A stretch of DNA of 64,000 nt from Calliphora vicina (taxonomy: Eukaryota > Arthropoda > Insecta > Diptera > Calliphoridae), in assembly GCF_958450345.1 (NCBI RefSeq), contig NC_088780.1:40633667-40697666 (forward strand), in the 5' to 3' direction. This document shows, piece after piece, positions 1 through 13,445 of the stretch; position 1 is the first letter of the stretch; each line of letters starts with the position of its first letter. The translations under genes and the position numbers were made by a program. A model generated the notes under the pieces. The model ran no database searches. It saw only the letters and a program-made list of their open reading frames with translations, and was not told where the DNA came from.

Positions 1-1164
1 TGACAATTAGAGATTTATGCGTGAAATAATTGATTAAAATTTTACAAAATCAAATTATATTTTATTTATACTAATATTTTTGCGGAAAAAAGATCTTAAC
101 TGGAATTTGAAAGATATTAACTGGAATTTGAAAAACGAAAAATATTTTGATGATCTGATAATTGTGATCCAAAATAAAAATGTGATTTTTTGGGGGTTTT
201 CCCATTTACAATTGGCAAAATATATATTTTTTACCTGATTTTTACAACTTATATATAAGATAAATAGTTTTGTGATACAATTTGTATAAAAATATTTTCA
301 ACATTAACTTAGTTATTTTATGATCTAACAATATATAAATAAAATAGAATTTCTGAATTTAAGGAATAAGATTTTATAGTTTTACGAAATAAAAAATAAC
401 GTAAAACTGTCATTCCAAAAAACAGCGAAAAACCCACGATAGGTCGCTCATGGCAGCTGACAAATGTTCTGTTGATGTAGCAGTATAGTAAAAAAGTGCA
501 TAAGATATATGTTTTCTAAAAATAAGTGATTGAAATAATATTGCTAATTTAATTAAGAATATCAGTACTTTGTATTTTTTTATGTTTTTTGGTAGATATA
601 ATCCTACTAATATATTTTTGAAATAGTATTTTTTTTTACTAATTACATACTTTCAATTACAATTATTATTTTAAAAATAACAATTATGTATTTCCCTTTT
701 TCATTATTATTTTATGAAATATATATACACATATAAAAATTCCTTCATGAAAACAAAAACAATTTGAATAACTCTAATAATTCTTGAAACAATTCATACA
801 AACGTTGTATCATATCAAAGCAAAAATATATATGTACGCGTCAGCATTCGATCATATACATACATAACAAACCTACATTCGAATGATCGTTTTATTTTTG
901 TAGGACACAATACTCACTCACTTTTCAATGTCAGTGAGCGAAAAATGTTACAGAATTGTCGAGTAAAGTGAAACATTGAAGATGACAAATGAATGTGCTT
1001 GTGCAGCTCTTTCATGAGTACTGAAAGAAACATGAGCATAAAACAAAACCGCTCAGTTGAAAACGCTCAGTGCTGAGCTGAAAACGCTCAGAATGATGAA
1101 TGATTCACTTCGCTCAGTTGAGTGAATAGTTCAATTGAACTAGGTCATTCATGAGCTACACAAC
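1..1164. other. A+T-rich DNA, no gene seen
   Basis: No reading frame or RNA gene could be supported. Around 1048-1125 the heptamer CGCTCAG (or its close variants) recurs about five times in direct and inverted order, a small local repeat of unknown meaning. Confidence 0.6.
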
Positions 1165-1349
1165 TCTAATGACTTAGTAATCCAGATATAGGTCAAAAAT
1201 CGAGGTTGTGGACCGATTTTGCTGATCGACTCCGCTATCTATAGGGATCCAGAATATATATACTTTTTAGGGTCGGAAAATTATATTGTGGAAATTACAA
1301 ACGGAATGACAAACTTATATATACCCTTCTCACGATGGTGAAGGGTATA
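1165..1349 (-). mobile_element. mini-me/DINE-like element fragment
   Basis: The right edge reads as the inverted form of TATACCCTTCACC, followed by the inverted TTTGTCATTCCGTTTGTAAT block and the CTATCTATAAGGATCC-type block that are also found at 6425-6545 and 7019-7135 on the other strand. The GTCT run and its flanks are deleted here. The left edge matches the sequence at about 6710-6765. It is therefore an internally deleted copy of the same family. Confidence 0.75.
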
Positions 1350-2879
1350 AAAAATCAGTTTATTCTACAGAAATGATCTACTCAACATGCCCTTTCATGA
1401 TTATATGGTCGCTATTCTGTTCTAATCAAAAATTCTCAATTTGTTGGATAATGTTATTAATCGAATAAACAGATTTATTTTTTCCTCGATTATCAATAAT
1501 TTTTATTCGAATTACAACTCTAGTCACCCTGTATAAACTTCTTGTACTCCTGGCAAATATGAAGCCTATGACTAGTAGCTAAGATATTATTAATGTGTAT
1601 TAATGTGTCAATCGATAGGTAATGAACAGGCCATACAGTCATGCAAAAAATGAAGAGGCAAAATTTATAAAAATTAGTAAAAAACTTAAATACTCAAAAT
1701 TTTATTTCAGATATTTTTATTGAAGTTCTATGCTATGCGTAATGTGCTATAATCTTTAATTAGTCGTAATATCAGAGTATTTAGGGAAAACTTCTTTTTT
1801 TCATTTTCTTTTCATCTTGTATTTCCTTCCCTCTTTTATGTGTATTTAAATGCAATTACTTAAAATACTCTTCCTTTTTCTATATTTACAATTTTTTATC
1901 CTGTTTCTCGACATCGCTACCCCACCACATCAAATCGCCTCGCCATCTTTACTCCAATAACGCTGTTGTGATAATTATCAACTTGACGACAAAATTAGTT
2001 CAGAAGTAGATGAACCAGAGTAGTGGAAGTAGAATTGTATGATAAAAATAAAAATAGAACAGAACAGAAAGAAAGTACTCTAAAATTGTATGATTGTTTG
2101 CTTGTTGGGGAGGGGAGTTTATAGAGTACGGCAAAAGGGACGAGCATCAGGGAATATTTTTTTTTTAAATGTTTCATTAAGTTTTGCTTGTGCAAAGATG
2201 TTTATTCTTGTTTGGTTTCCTCCATTTTGCCAAGTTAATTGTTTGGGAAATTCATTGCATTTACAAATGAAGAGATTTCTTGTTGGTTATTTTCTCCGTC
2301 ATACATATACTTCTATTTCGCTGTTGTTGTTGTTGTTAATTTTCCATCTCCTTGTGTCGTGTGTTTCCCGAAAAATTTTGATGACTTTAACTGATTTTGT
2401 GTTTGTTTTTGTGTGTGTAAGCGAGTTGAAAATTTATGTGTAACAATGTCTGCGTTTGTGTGTATATGTTTGTATGTAATTGTATACGAGTATTTTGTGT
2501 ACGTTAATCATATTGTTTGTTGTTGTTGTTTCCGTTTGCGCGTGGCTTTTTGAATAAACTGTAAGGATGCTTAATAGTTAATTAGTAAGCACTTAAATTG
2601 AGATTAATTATGTTTTTTTTTTAACTGGTTTTTCTTTCTTCTCATTATGCAAACAATTCTGAGTGCTTAAACGAAAAAAGGATAATCACACACTTATGAT
2701 TTAAAAATTCCAAATAAATAAAACAGAAGCAAAATGAAGAAATTTAGACTGTACTTAGACAATTGTATTTTTAGACAAATACGTATATTAGGGTGTTTCC
2801 CAAAAAATATGTTCTTCTCATATTTATTCAAATATTAATTATACTGTGTATAATTTTTTAAGTCATGGAAATATAACCA
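1350..2879. other. No recognisable feature
   Basis: A+T-rich sequence with TTG-rich runs around 2080-2560. Short open frames here have low-complexity hydrophobic composition and no recognised motif, so no gene is called. Confidence 0.5.
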
Positions 2880-3061
2880 TATACGGTCACCAGTACGTGC
2901 TAGAGACCAAAAAATAGACCTGTGTCTCCCAGTTTTGCCCAAAGTCATGGACTTTTTTTATGGGCCCCCAAATATTTTTGAAAAAAAGTGATCATTTTCT
3001 CAGGCTCATATCTAGCAAACAGTTCGGAATTTTGATTTACTCTTTAAGGCAATGTTGTAGC
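2880..3061. repeat. Solo arm resembling the 16753-19133 foldback family
   Basis: The stretch containing TTTTTTTATGGGCCCCCAAA at about 2953-2972, followed by a TTCTGAAA-like block and a later GCAATGTTGTAGCTA block, parallels the left arm of the inverted-repeat element at 16753. No partner arm is present. The similarity is partial. Confidence 0.4.
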
Positions 3062-3187
3062 TAGAGATGCTAATCGGTACTGATTTTTGAAAATCCCGGT
3101 GATCGGGATTTGGTAAAGAAAGATTTTCAGGAAATCTAAAATCCCGAAAATTATAAGAAAGAAACGTACATAATTATGTCTTTACAA

Positions 3188-4680
3188 TTGAAAGCAAATT
3201 TTTTATTTAGCAATAAATTTTTATTAGACACTAAAAAGCATACTATTGCATCTATGGTTTCGTCTGCCATTCTGGAACGAATTTTGTTTTCGACATATGC
3301 TGCTTAGGGTGGCCCTTAATAAGCGAAAGTTGGATTTTGGCCATTCTCACCTCCCAGTTTGGTGAATATTAGTAAAAAAATCATCCTGAAAATTTTTTAG
3401 GTAAATCGGTTGGGGTTAAGAAGTGGCGCATGCCCTCTGAAGATTCAAGATGCATTTACAAGGGGAAAAAATGCATTTTTCAGTTTTTCTAAAAATGTTG
3501 CCATTAAAAAATTACTTTTGCAATTTAAAAGAATAGAAATGTGTATCTAATTGTCGTTCTAATGAGACATAAAAAACAGAAATTGGCCAAACAATTTAAA
3601 ATTTTTACCTTTGACCTTTACGATTTAAGGTTTAACGTTTTCCAATTTTAGTAAAACTTTCAGAGTATATTTAGAATTATCTTGGCTATAATATTCTGCA
3701 TAGGCTTTACTTAAAATTCATAAAAGTAAGAAAATAGAGCTCATTCGCCAAAAAATAACTAAATTGTTGGTTTTTCTCGAAAATTTCAAAATTTAAATCG
3801 CAGGTACGAAAAACTATAAGAGATATTTTCATAATTTTTTCACATTTTTATTCCCTATTATATTCTCAATAAATTCCAATGAGATGATCAAAAAATTCTG
3901 AAATTAGTTTAACAAAATTTTTAAAAATTTGAAAATGGAGTTTTGAAACTTCCTTTAAAAAATTTTTTTTTTTTGTCATACCTGCGAATAGGTTAACGAT
4001 ATCCCACGAAGACAAAAACTCATATACAAGTAAATATGAATATATTTTAAGTAAAAATGAGCTTTTATTTTAATATTTATTAAAATATGTTAATTTTGTT
4101 CCAACATTTATTGTTCTAGTTGCCTGAGACACGTTAATGGCCTGGCGAATTTTTAATAACTTTAACATTTTTTGACCAATTTCTGGTTTTTATGTCTCAT
4201 TTGAACGACAATTACGTACACATTTCTATTCTTTTAAATAAATTTGCAAAAGTAATTTTTTAATGGCAAAATTTTTGCAAAAACTGAAAAAATGCATTTT
4301 TTCCCCTTGTAAATGCATATCAAAACTTCAGAGGGCATGCGGCACGTCTTAACCCCAACCGATTTACCTTAAATTTTTTCAAGATGATTTTTTTACTAAT
4401 GTTCACCAAGCTGGGGGGTGAGAATGGCCAAAATCCAACTTTCGTTTATTAAGGGCCACCCTAATGCTGCTGCCGAAACACATCTTTCATATTGCCAAAA
4501 CCGTTGGCAAATACTTATAACAAATCTGCAAGTATTTCCCTCTTGTTCCTTCAGAAATAAAGTGATCTATTTCTTTTGCAAGTTGCAAATCTACTTTATA
4601 ACTTGGTTTCGTTATTGTTATTTGGGTTTTTTACATTTATTAATATCTTTTAGCCTTTGAGCAATCGAAATATTTTCATT
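3188..4680 (-). pseudogene. hAT transposase dimerisation-domain remnant
   Basis: On the minus strand, 4464-4560 reads GKYLQICYKYLPT. After a frameshift comes YERCVSAAAYVENKIRSRM, and past the inserted foldback element (3305-4463) ADETIDAIVCFLVSNKNLLL. This matches the C-terminal hAT dimerisation domain (an E-R-x-F-S-x-A-A motif, then R..L..D....L.FL..N). The usual F of the first motif is V here. Frameshifts and the absence of the rest of the gene make it a pseudogene. The call is based on motif recognition only. The two coding pieces are 3188-3304 and about 4464-4680. Confidence 0.75.
3305..4463. mobile_element. Foldback (long-TIR) element with 8-bp TSD, hAT-like
   Basis: The element begins TAGGGTGGCCCTTAATAAG and ends with its inverted counterpart. 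The inverted arms extend inward for several hundred bases, including the block about a GCATTTACAAGGGG motif on both sides. It is flanked by the exact 8-bp duplication ATGCTGCT at 3297-3304 and 4464-4471. An 8-bp duplication and a TAGGG start suggest hAT mobilisation. There is no coding capacity. A related copy lies at 52088-56196. Confidence 0.85.
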
Positions 4681-5224
4681 TTGTTCGAGCTCCTCATCTG
4701 GATAAAATCAATTTCATTTGAATAGGATTTAAATTGATTTTTGTTAGATAACTTACAAACAAATGTAAAGAATTGATTTTCCGGAGCCCCACTCTAGGAA
4801 AACCAAAAATACCGCTTCCCTTTATTAACTATTTTGTACAAGGAGTTGAGCTAACAACTTTGCTGAACATCACTTTGCGATATTCGGGCATGTAGAATGT
4901 CAAAATGCATAAAAAAGGCTCACAAAAATGACAATTTCCCCTATTTAATAAAAAATCCCGGGATTTAAAATCCCGGGCTTCGGGGTTCAAGAAATCGCGA
5001 AAACCCCGGGATTTTCGGGAAAATTAGCTGATATATGCTGGACATTGTATGATAATGAAGTGGAATTGCCTAGAGCTTAAAAAGTGTAATTAATTAATAC
5101 TTCCTATCTATACTTCCTAAATTTGCTATCGATAGTAAAATAATAGAGATATTAGAGATTTTTAGTTAAATTTGAACTATTTTTTTTCATGCTAAATTTT
5201 TGGGGTAGTTTAAAAAAAAATTCT

Positions 5225-5690
5225 TAATAAATGCGAAATTAACACTAGGGTCTCTTTTGTTGTGTCTTATTTCTGACTTTCTGGTTGAAGTTTCCGTTTT
5301 GGTGTATTCAGGGACTTATAGTAAAATTTCACGGGTAATATTTTTGCGGAACATTTTAACCTCTTAAATCCTTGTTTTAATGGTGTTTTTTGTTCTTTTT
5401 TAAAAGAAGGACCAAAAAGACCCATGACTTGGGGATTTAGAGGGTTAACATATTCTACAAAAATGTTCTCCGTAATATTTTACACAAATTTGCTGAACAC
5501 AATAAAATAAAATTCGTAATAAATGCGAAATTAACCCTAGGCTCTCTTTTGTTATGTCTTATTTCTGACTTTTAACCTCGTAAATCCTTGTTTTAATGGT
5601 GTTTTTTGTTCTTTTTTAAAAGAAGGCCAAAAAAGACCCATGTCAAGAGGATTTAGATGGTTCTCCGTAACATTTTACATAAATTTGCTG
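5225..5690. repeat. Diverged tandem duplication (two copies)
   Basis: The block AATAAATGCGAAATTAAC followed by TCTCTTTTGTT and TCTTATTTCTGACTT occurs at about 5228-5280 and again at about 5519-5571. Both are followed by copies of a MITE-like block, and both by AATTTGCTGAACACA-type sequence (about 5487 and 5687). It looks like one segmental duplication that later diverged and suffered deletions. Confidence 0.6.
5360..5444. mobile_element. 85-bp TTAA-flanked MITE (piggyBac-type)
   Basis: The short element starts CCTCTTAAATCC and ends GGATTTAGAGGG, and is flanked by TTAA at 5356-5359 and 5445-5448. TTAA target duplication is the hallmark of the piggyBac superfamily. A second copy starts at 5576 after TTAA 5572-5575, but its right end is altered. 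The terminus resembles the CCCTCTAAT start of the piggyBac relic at 62853. Confidence 0.65.
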
Positions 5691-5957
5691 AACACATTTT
5701 ATACCTTGAATGTATGAATCACTTGGTTTCTTATGTCGATTAACAATAAGAATGTGCCAGAGGTGGGGTAAACCACCTCAAATGAAATTCAGATGTAAAC
5801 TTTCAAAACGCCGATACACGTGTCTTTTTTTTGTCTTCTCTATCAATTTTTTTTGGTAATTTTTTTTGTGTTGTACAGTGTTATTGGAAGTAATTTCATT
5901 TTACCCTTACGGAGTTATACATATAAATTTTCAATTATATGTAATTAAACTATACAT

Positions 5958-6424
5958 TAAAATATACCCATCGTCTTAGAATCATTTCCTGAGTCGATTT
6001 AACCATGTCCATCCGGCTGGCTGTCCATGTAAACTTGTGCGCAAAGTACACGTCGCAATATAAAAGTTTATTCAATAAAACAGGTAAAAATCGGTACATT
6101 ATTTCACAAAGCCCCCACACAAATGTCTTCCCAAAATAGGACTTTTTCGTCATACATGCTAGATTTTTTTAGATACCCACACACACATTTTTCCACAACT
6201 AAGTTTTATATACAAATTAGGCAACCCACAAATTTTGAGCGGCGCACTTCCGAAAATTTCTTGATGGAGATCGGTCTATAATTTGTTTTGCTCTCATATA
6301 AGGTCCACTTCAGAAAATCACTCACGAAAAATAATGATTGAAATTTTAATAGAATAATGATTTGCTCATATTCAATGTAGGTTATTACATGGTCGGGATT
6401 GAACGACTATATTGTCGTACTTGT
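5958..6424 (+). mobile_element. mini-me/DINE-like element, 5'-truncated
   Basis: It contains the family blocks CTGAGTCGATTTAACCATG, GGCTGGCTGTCCATGTAAAC and the 3' end ACATGGTCGGGATTGAACGAC...ACTTGT. The 5' terminal TATACCCTACACC hairpin block is missing. The 3' end abuts directly the TATACCC start of the next element at 6425. Confidence 0.75.
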
Positions 6425-7018
6425 TATACCCTTCACCTTCGTGATAAGGGTATATATAAGTTTGTCATTCCGTTTGTAATTTCCACAATATAATTTTCCG
6501 ACCATATAAAGTATATATATGTTCTGGATCCTTATAGATAGCGGAGTCGATTAAGCCATGTCCATTTGTCTGTCTGTTGAAATCAATTTCTGGAGACCCC
6601 AGATATCTTCGGTATCCAAATCTTCAATGATTCCCTCAGACATGCTTTCGAGAAGTTTCCTATTTAAAATCAGCAAAATCGGTCCACAAATGCCTGAGAT
6701 ATGAGGAAAAAACCAGGAGAACCTCGATTTTTGACCTATATCTGGATTACTAAGTCATTAATATAGACAATATGGATATGTAATGATAGATATTTGAAAG
6801 ACCTTTGCAACGACGTATAGGTCAAAATCGGAAAAAATATTTTTTAACCAGAATTTTGTTTTTCACAAAAAAAAAAAATTAAAAAACAAAAAATTTTCTA
6901 AAATTTAAAAAAAAAATTTAAAATAACAATTCGAAAACAATTTTGGAAAAAAAAATTAATTTATTTAAAAATATTTAAAATTTGTATTTTGAAATATAAT
7001 TTGGTGAAGCGTACTTGT
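6425..7018 (+). mobile_element. mini-me/DINE-like element with short GTCT tract
   Basis: It starts TATACCCTTCACCTTCGTGA with an inverted repeat GAAGGGTATA-type hairpin, followed by the TTTGTCATTCCGTTTGTAAT block and a minimal proto-microsatellite (TTTGTCTGTCTGTTG) at about 6567-6581. Its distal part (6840-7005) is A-rich filler. The 3' end at ACTTGT joins the TATACCC start of the next copy exactly. Confidence 0.75.
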
Positions 7019-8535
<1,517 letters not shown>

Positions 8536-8758
8536 CATCAAAAAACACAATGTATTGCATGCTTTGACAAAAAAACAACAAAACGTATGTTTGGATGTGC
8601 AAGTTTTGTGTATTTTGTTTTTTTTTGTGTTTTGTTTCTTTTGGCGTTGTTGTTGTTTTTTATACAACTAAACGTTTGTTTGGTTGTGTGTTGGTTTTTT
8701 TGTCAAAAAAGCAACAAATCGTATGTTTGGATGGAAGCATATGCTTTGCGTATTTTGT
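8536..8758. repeat. GTTT/TTGTT-rich local repeats split by an element
   Basis: The motif CGTATGTTTGGATG recurs at about 8584 and 8721 and again at 9597 on the far side of the mini-me element. TTTCTTTTGGCGTTGTTG recurs at about 8634 and 9563. The sequence was locally repetitive before the mini-me element at 8759-9544 inserted. Confidence 0.6.
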
Positions 8759-8929
8759 TATACCCTACACCACCATAGTGGGGAGGGTATTATGCGTTTG
8801 TGCTGATGTTTGTAACGCCCAAAAATATTAGTCTAACACCCACCTTAAAGTATACCGATCGACTTAGAATCACTTTCTGAGTCGATTAAACGATGTCCGT
8901 CCGTCCGTCCGTCCGTCCGTCCGTCTGGT

Positions 8930-8967
<38 letters not shown>

Positions 8968-9544
8968 TCCATGTAAACCTTGTGCGCAGAGTACAGGTAG
9001 CAATTTTGAAGATATTTCGATCAAATTTGGTACATATTACTTTTTCGGCCCAAGGACCAAGTCTATTGAAACTGGCTGAAATCGGTCCATTATTTCACCT
9101 AGCCCCCATACAAATGTCCCCTCGAAATTGGACTTTATCGGTCATAAATGTTTAATTTATCTATGTATCTACACAAATTTCGCTCCAAATAAGTTTTATA
9201 TATACAAAATTCATGTCACCAAATTTTGTTACGATCGGTTCATAATTAGTCATAGCTCCCATATAGACCCGCTTCCGAAAATCACTTTAACGTGCATAAA
9301 TCGCTTAAAAATGTTGGTATACACACAAAATTCAACATAGTTAACTTTAATATAGACATAAATCATACGACCTAATTTTATGGTGATCGGTCCATAATTG
9401 GTCATAGCTCCCATATAAGGCCCACTTCCGAAAATCACTCACGAATATAAATTATTGATATTTTAAAAGAAAAATATTTTTACTCATTTACTTGGTGTAG
9501 GGTATTATATGGTCGGGCTTGACCGACCATACTTTCTTACTTGT
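8759..9544 (+). mobile_element. Near-complete mini-me/DINE-like element
   Basis: It begins TATACCCTACACCACCATAG with a terminal hairpin (TACCCTAC/GTGGGGAGGGTA), then CGCCCAAAAATATTAGTC, GAGTCGATTAAACGATG, a GTCC run and a GGCT run, several conserved blocks, and the 3' terminus GGTCGGGCTTGACCGACC...CTTACTTGT, which itself forms a hairpin. This is the best full-length copy in the window and serves as reference for the others. Family knowledge: these are non-autonomous Helentron/Helitron-associated elements of Diptera. Confidence 0.85.
8895..8966 (+). repeat. (GTCC)n followed by (GGCT)n
   Basis: About seven GTCC units (8895-8924) are followed, after a short link, by about nine TGGC/GGCT units (8930-8966). 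They occupy the microsatellite position of the enclosing mini-me element. Confidence 0.9.
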
Positions 9545-9783
9545 TTTTCATTTGTGTTTTGTTTCTTTTGGCGTTGTTGTTTTTTATACAATTAAACGTA
9601 TGTTTGGATGTGTGTTGGTTTCATTGGCTTGCGTATTTTGTTTTTTCTTTTGGTATTTTGTTTCGTTTGGCGTTATTGTTGTTTTTTGTGTTCTTGATAA
9701 ATTTAGGATGCTGTACGCTGAAAGTGGGCAATGTACATACATATATACTAATTATTAAAAATAATAATGCATCCACAATAAAG

Positions 9784-9834
9784 GTGAAGGGTATATAAGA
9801 TTCGGCATAGCCGAATATAGCACTCTTACTTGTT
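9784..9834 (+). mobile_element. 3' end fragment of a second mini-me subfamily
   Basis: GTGAAGGGTATATAAGATTCGGCATAGCCGAATATAGC ends in ACTCTTACTTGT (the first part is given here as its key hairpin GATTCGGC/GCCGAATA). The hairpin and the CTTACTTGT end are typical of the family 3' terminus. The 5' part is not recognisable. A degenerate inverted copy of the hairpin lies at 11741-11765. Confidence 0.6.
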
Positions 9835-10502
9835 TTTGTTTAGATTTATTTCAATGGGATCAATAATATTGGGTTAACGACGTAACTTGAAATTATTAAT
9901 GCAACTTTCACTCAACTGAGGTTAATTCAGTGAATGTTATTCGACAGAAAAGCTCATATTTAATTAGTTGCATTCAATTTAAATATTCTCTGTGGTCATG
10001 ATTACAATTGAAATTTGAAAATTTAAACTATTTATCATGCAATTGACTAATCAGGATTGTTTCTATTAATTGATTAACGATAAATAAACAATTTAGTTTA
10101 ATATGTCGTAAAAATAATTACAAAGTAAGCTAAAATGTATATAACAAATACATAAATACTACACATGTCTTATAGAAGCAAAAATTTCTACGATTTTTGT
10201 GTTGTTTATTAATTTCGTAATGGATTTTAATTCAAAATACTACTATTAAGTGCTGTGAAAATTTTGATAAATCGGTTAAGGCTAATTACGTCTATGGAAA
10301 CTGTTTCTGATAAAATTGCAAGTAAAGTTGTTGCTTGGTATTGCAACCATTAACAATGATTATTCACTTATAGAGGGGTAAAATGAAAATTGAAAAAGTA
10401 AATGCTGGACTACAACGAAATTTATATACCCCTTTGTGGCCTTCCAGCATTTCTTCTATTATCTAAAAATAAGATAAACCATATCGTTTATTTTATTTAC
10501 AT
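9835..10502. other. No recognisable feature
   Basis: A+T-rich sequence without a supported gene or repeat. Confidence 0.5.
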
Positions 10503-10839
10503 CAAGTAAAAAAGTATGGTCGGCCAAACCCGACCATATTTTAACCTACACCGTGAATATGATTTTAAATAGTTTTCAGAAATTTTATTTAAATTTGGTG
10601 GTACAAGTTCAGCTTATATAAAAGTTATTTGTGCTGAATTTGGTTTGGATATCTATATAATTAAGATAGCTAGGAGAAATAATATATCGATTCAATAGGC
10701 TTCGTTCTTGGTTCAATATAAAAGCTTGTGGCAAATCGAATTATCATTGAAATTGAAATACTTTAAGGAGTTTGTTTGGACAATATTTTCCCACGCTACA
10801 AACATCAGCACTAACCCACTATGGGAGTGTAGGGTATAA
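10503..10839 (-). mobile_element. Degenerate mini-me/DINE-like element
   Basis: The left edge AGTATGGTCGGCCAAACCCG is the inverted 3' hairpin, and the right edge GTGTAGGGTATAATA with CTACAAACATCAGCAC is the inverted 5' end. The middle is deleted or diverged and the microsatellite is missing. Confidence 0.65.
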
Positions 10840-11989
10840 TAAATTTCCTAACATCCAGAGAAAACTAAAGTAATACTTAAAATGAAGTAATTTCTGCAAC
10901 ATATTACAAAAGCTTACATAAATTTAACTGCAATTGAGCACTATTATAAATTGTTTGACAAGACTTCATAAAAAGTAATGACTGAACGAACACTTTGTTC
11001 ATCATGTGTTTGCATTACACGTCGTTGTTCTATTTCCGTTTCCTTTACCTTTTTATGTGCGAATTTATGGTGTGGTCGTACTGCAACCGAAATGACTGTA
11101 AAAAATGTTTAGAAATGTGTTTTGTAGAGAAATACAATGACATCATGACAACGTTAGTATTTCCACCGGGAATTAACTGGAGTTTATTTTTAGATTTTGT
11201 AGATTTTTTATTTCTATTATTTCTTTTTTATTTCTATTATTTTTTATTCTTGCTAAGCTACAACCACTAGGGAATCAAGTAAGTAAATTTAACCACTTAT
11301 CATGGTCATTTAATTGTTACTGTTATTGCCAGAGTGGAATGAGCTCTTGAACGAGGAAAAAAAGCAAACTTATTGTTATTGTTGTAGTAGCTATAGTAAT
11401 TACAGTTAAAAATGGAGTTAAAACGACATTTCCACTATGATATATTTCCTTTTCTTTGGAACAAAGAGAGAACAGAGAATTAAATAGAAAATAACAAAAA
11501 AAAAAAAATAAGTTTATACAAAAAGTTATTAATGATGTTGGAATACAACTGGTTAGGTTAGGAACAATTTTAAATTTCATGTTAAATTAAAATTAGTTTT
11601 TTACACAGAAAAAATATTTTCAATTAAAACATTATTTCAATTTTAATTTGACATTTTATTTTGTTTGCTTTCTATTGTCATATAATTTTTTTGAATAATT
11701 CAAAAAAAAGGCAAGTTCATATTCTGACAGTCTAGAGTACTATGTTCGGCTGTGCCGAATCTTAAATATCCTCCACCTGAATATAATGAGAATTATAGAA
11801 ACTACATTGGTGTAAACACTAAAATATCCATAGTATTGTAGTTTGATTCGTTAATACAAATTACTGATCTGTCTACTGTGTTTCTCGGAAGTGGTTCCTA
11901 TATAGAAGCTATAACCAATAACTTTTTTTGAAGATCGGCACATAGATCTTCAAAACAAGTGGTACAAGGATTATTGTATATATTAGGGA
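10840..11989. other. No gene; isolated repeat termini
   Basis: At 11604 a CACAGAAAAAATATTTTCAA terminus preceded by TA matches the ends of the elements at 27281 and 30901, but no opposite end was found. At 11741-11765 an inverted TTCGGCTGTGCCGAATC hairpin matches a mini-me 3' end. The rest shows nothing recognisable. Confidence 0.5.
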
Positions 11990-12306
11990 TTTATCATAGA
12001 CCACTATAGTGGGGAGTATATATTGGGTTTGTGCTGATGTTTGTAACTTCCAAAAATATACCGTTTGGCCTTGCGGCTGACTACCTGTCCATGTAAGCTT
12101 GTGCGCAAAGTAAATGTCCCAATTTTGAAAATATTTCAAAAAGGCTTTTCATTTTTGTTCTTAGGCCCACATCAGAAAGTCATTAACGAATAGCTCCATA
12201 TAAGGCCCATTTCTAAAAATCACTCACGAAAATAAATTATTGAAATTTATTTACTCAGTGCATGGTATTATAGTTCGTGTACGTCCACTATACTTTCATA
12301 CTTGTT
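11990..12306 (+). mobile_element. Degenerate, internally deleted mini-me/DINE-like element
   Basis: Starts near CACTATAGTGGGGAGTATAT, with GTGCTGATGTTTGTAAC, CTGTCCATGTAAGCTTGTGC and a 3' end ACTTTCATACTTGT. Substitutions are numerous, and the sequence between about 12055 and 12085 is contracted. Confidence 0.65.
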
Positions 12307-12975
12307 ATTATTTCTACTTGTTAAATATTAAATTACTGAAAAATATTTCATAACTGCATCAATTAATTTGTTCATTATTTACTAACACAGGAAATTATTA
12401 TTAAAAGGTGCTTATGTTTCACACCTTATAATTTTAACATTTTTAGTTTAATATAAAAACTAAAGTAATATGAACATTAAATCCCATTTAATAATCCTCC
12501 ATTTATTTATATCCCAAATATTTATTTTTGTATACTTATTTGATTATTTAGCTATTTGTTTTTCTTCTAAGCTCTTCGCTAGAATAAAAAGCCAAACTTA
12601 GAGAAAACATAAATCTTTCCTGGCCAAAAGCACAATTAATAATAGTAACAATGCAAACACACAATACAAAACTGAAGAGTAAATAACCCAACGAAATTTA
12701 TTATATACTATAGAAGGCTTGATCGCATCAGGAAAATGTTATTGGTGCTTACAATCATAATGCAACACTGAGGAGGTCATTTGACAAAGTTGTAGCAGAT
12801 ATCTATAAGTACAGTGGCATGATATGCCCTTAAAGAAAGAAACGAATGTATTTAAGGCAAATGGGACATTATATTTACGAATTCATCTCAAGGACAGGGG
12901 ATATACGTTTCTTTTTTTTATTTACTCGGGAGCAAACCACATACAAAACATGAATTTTCCAAATGTAAGCCAGCA
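12307..12975. other. No recognisable feature
   Basis: A+T-rich sequence without a supported gene. Confidence 0.5.
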
Positions 12976-12982
12976 ATAGTCA

Positions 12983-13445
12983 ACGATTGTCGTTGGAAAT
13001 CTTTGGTATGCGTGAAATCAATATGTCTTCGCATTTTAATCTGCCACCGATGATTTTTACCTCAATTAAATTTGGCGAACATTTTTTGATGGTCAATCGT
13101 GTTCCGTTGCATAATTTTGGCGCGTTTATGTTGCGTAGAAACATTAGCTGTGATCCAACCTTCAATGTTTCAGTAGCATAATTGAGGCTTGTTCTTCGTT
13201 CATTACTGTGTCAATCGATTTGTATTTCATTGTTTCACCAGTCAGTTTCAATTAATTCGCTCATTGAGCTTGTTGACATCATAATTTTTTGGTACCAAAA
13301 TTGCACGTTCCCACAGCCAATCCGAATTTTTGTAGTTGGTTGTAAGACTTGTGCATATCTTGTCGACAACGGATTGAATATTCATTTGCATTTGGCAGAA
13401 GTTCGGCGGGAACGAAATCTGATTTGTCGACGTTGTTTACTATAT
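12983..13445 (-). pseudogene. Helitron helicase C-terminal remnant
   Basis: Minus-strand translation gives, in order, SDWLWERAILVPKNYDVNKL, then KLTGETMKYKSIDTVMNEEQ with an in-frame stop between them, and then after a frameshift KVGSQLMFLRNINAPKLCNG followed by TRLTIKK and a final RIPKI. This order is characteristic of the Pif1-like helicase region of Helitron RepHel proteins, between motifs IV and V. The Rep domain, the Walker motifs and the C-terminal AQGQ motif are not present here. Stops and frameshifts make it a clear relic. Confidence 0.85.

Larger units (their letters stand above)
3062..5037 (-). mobile_element. Degenerate hAT transposon, interrupted
   Basis: Imperfect inverted termini are visible: the left end begins TAGAGATGCTAATC and runs into AAATCCCGG, and the right end carries CCGGGATTTTCGGGAAAATTAGC in inverted order (over about 5010-5027). 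Remnants of a hAT transposase C-terminus lie inside on the minus strand. A different foldback element (3305-4463) has split the coding part. No clear 8-bp target duplication was found at the outer ends, so boundaries are approximate. Confidence 0.6.

Noticed and set aside
2090..2443. 117-codon frame with apparent membrane segments
   Set aside because: It is a by-product of TTG/TTT-rich sequence, with no recognisable motif and an overlapping frame on the other strand.
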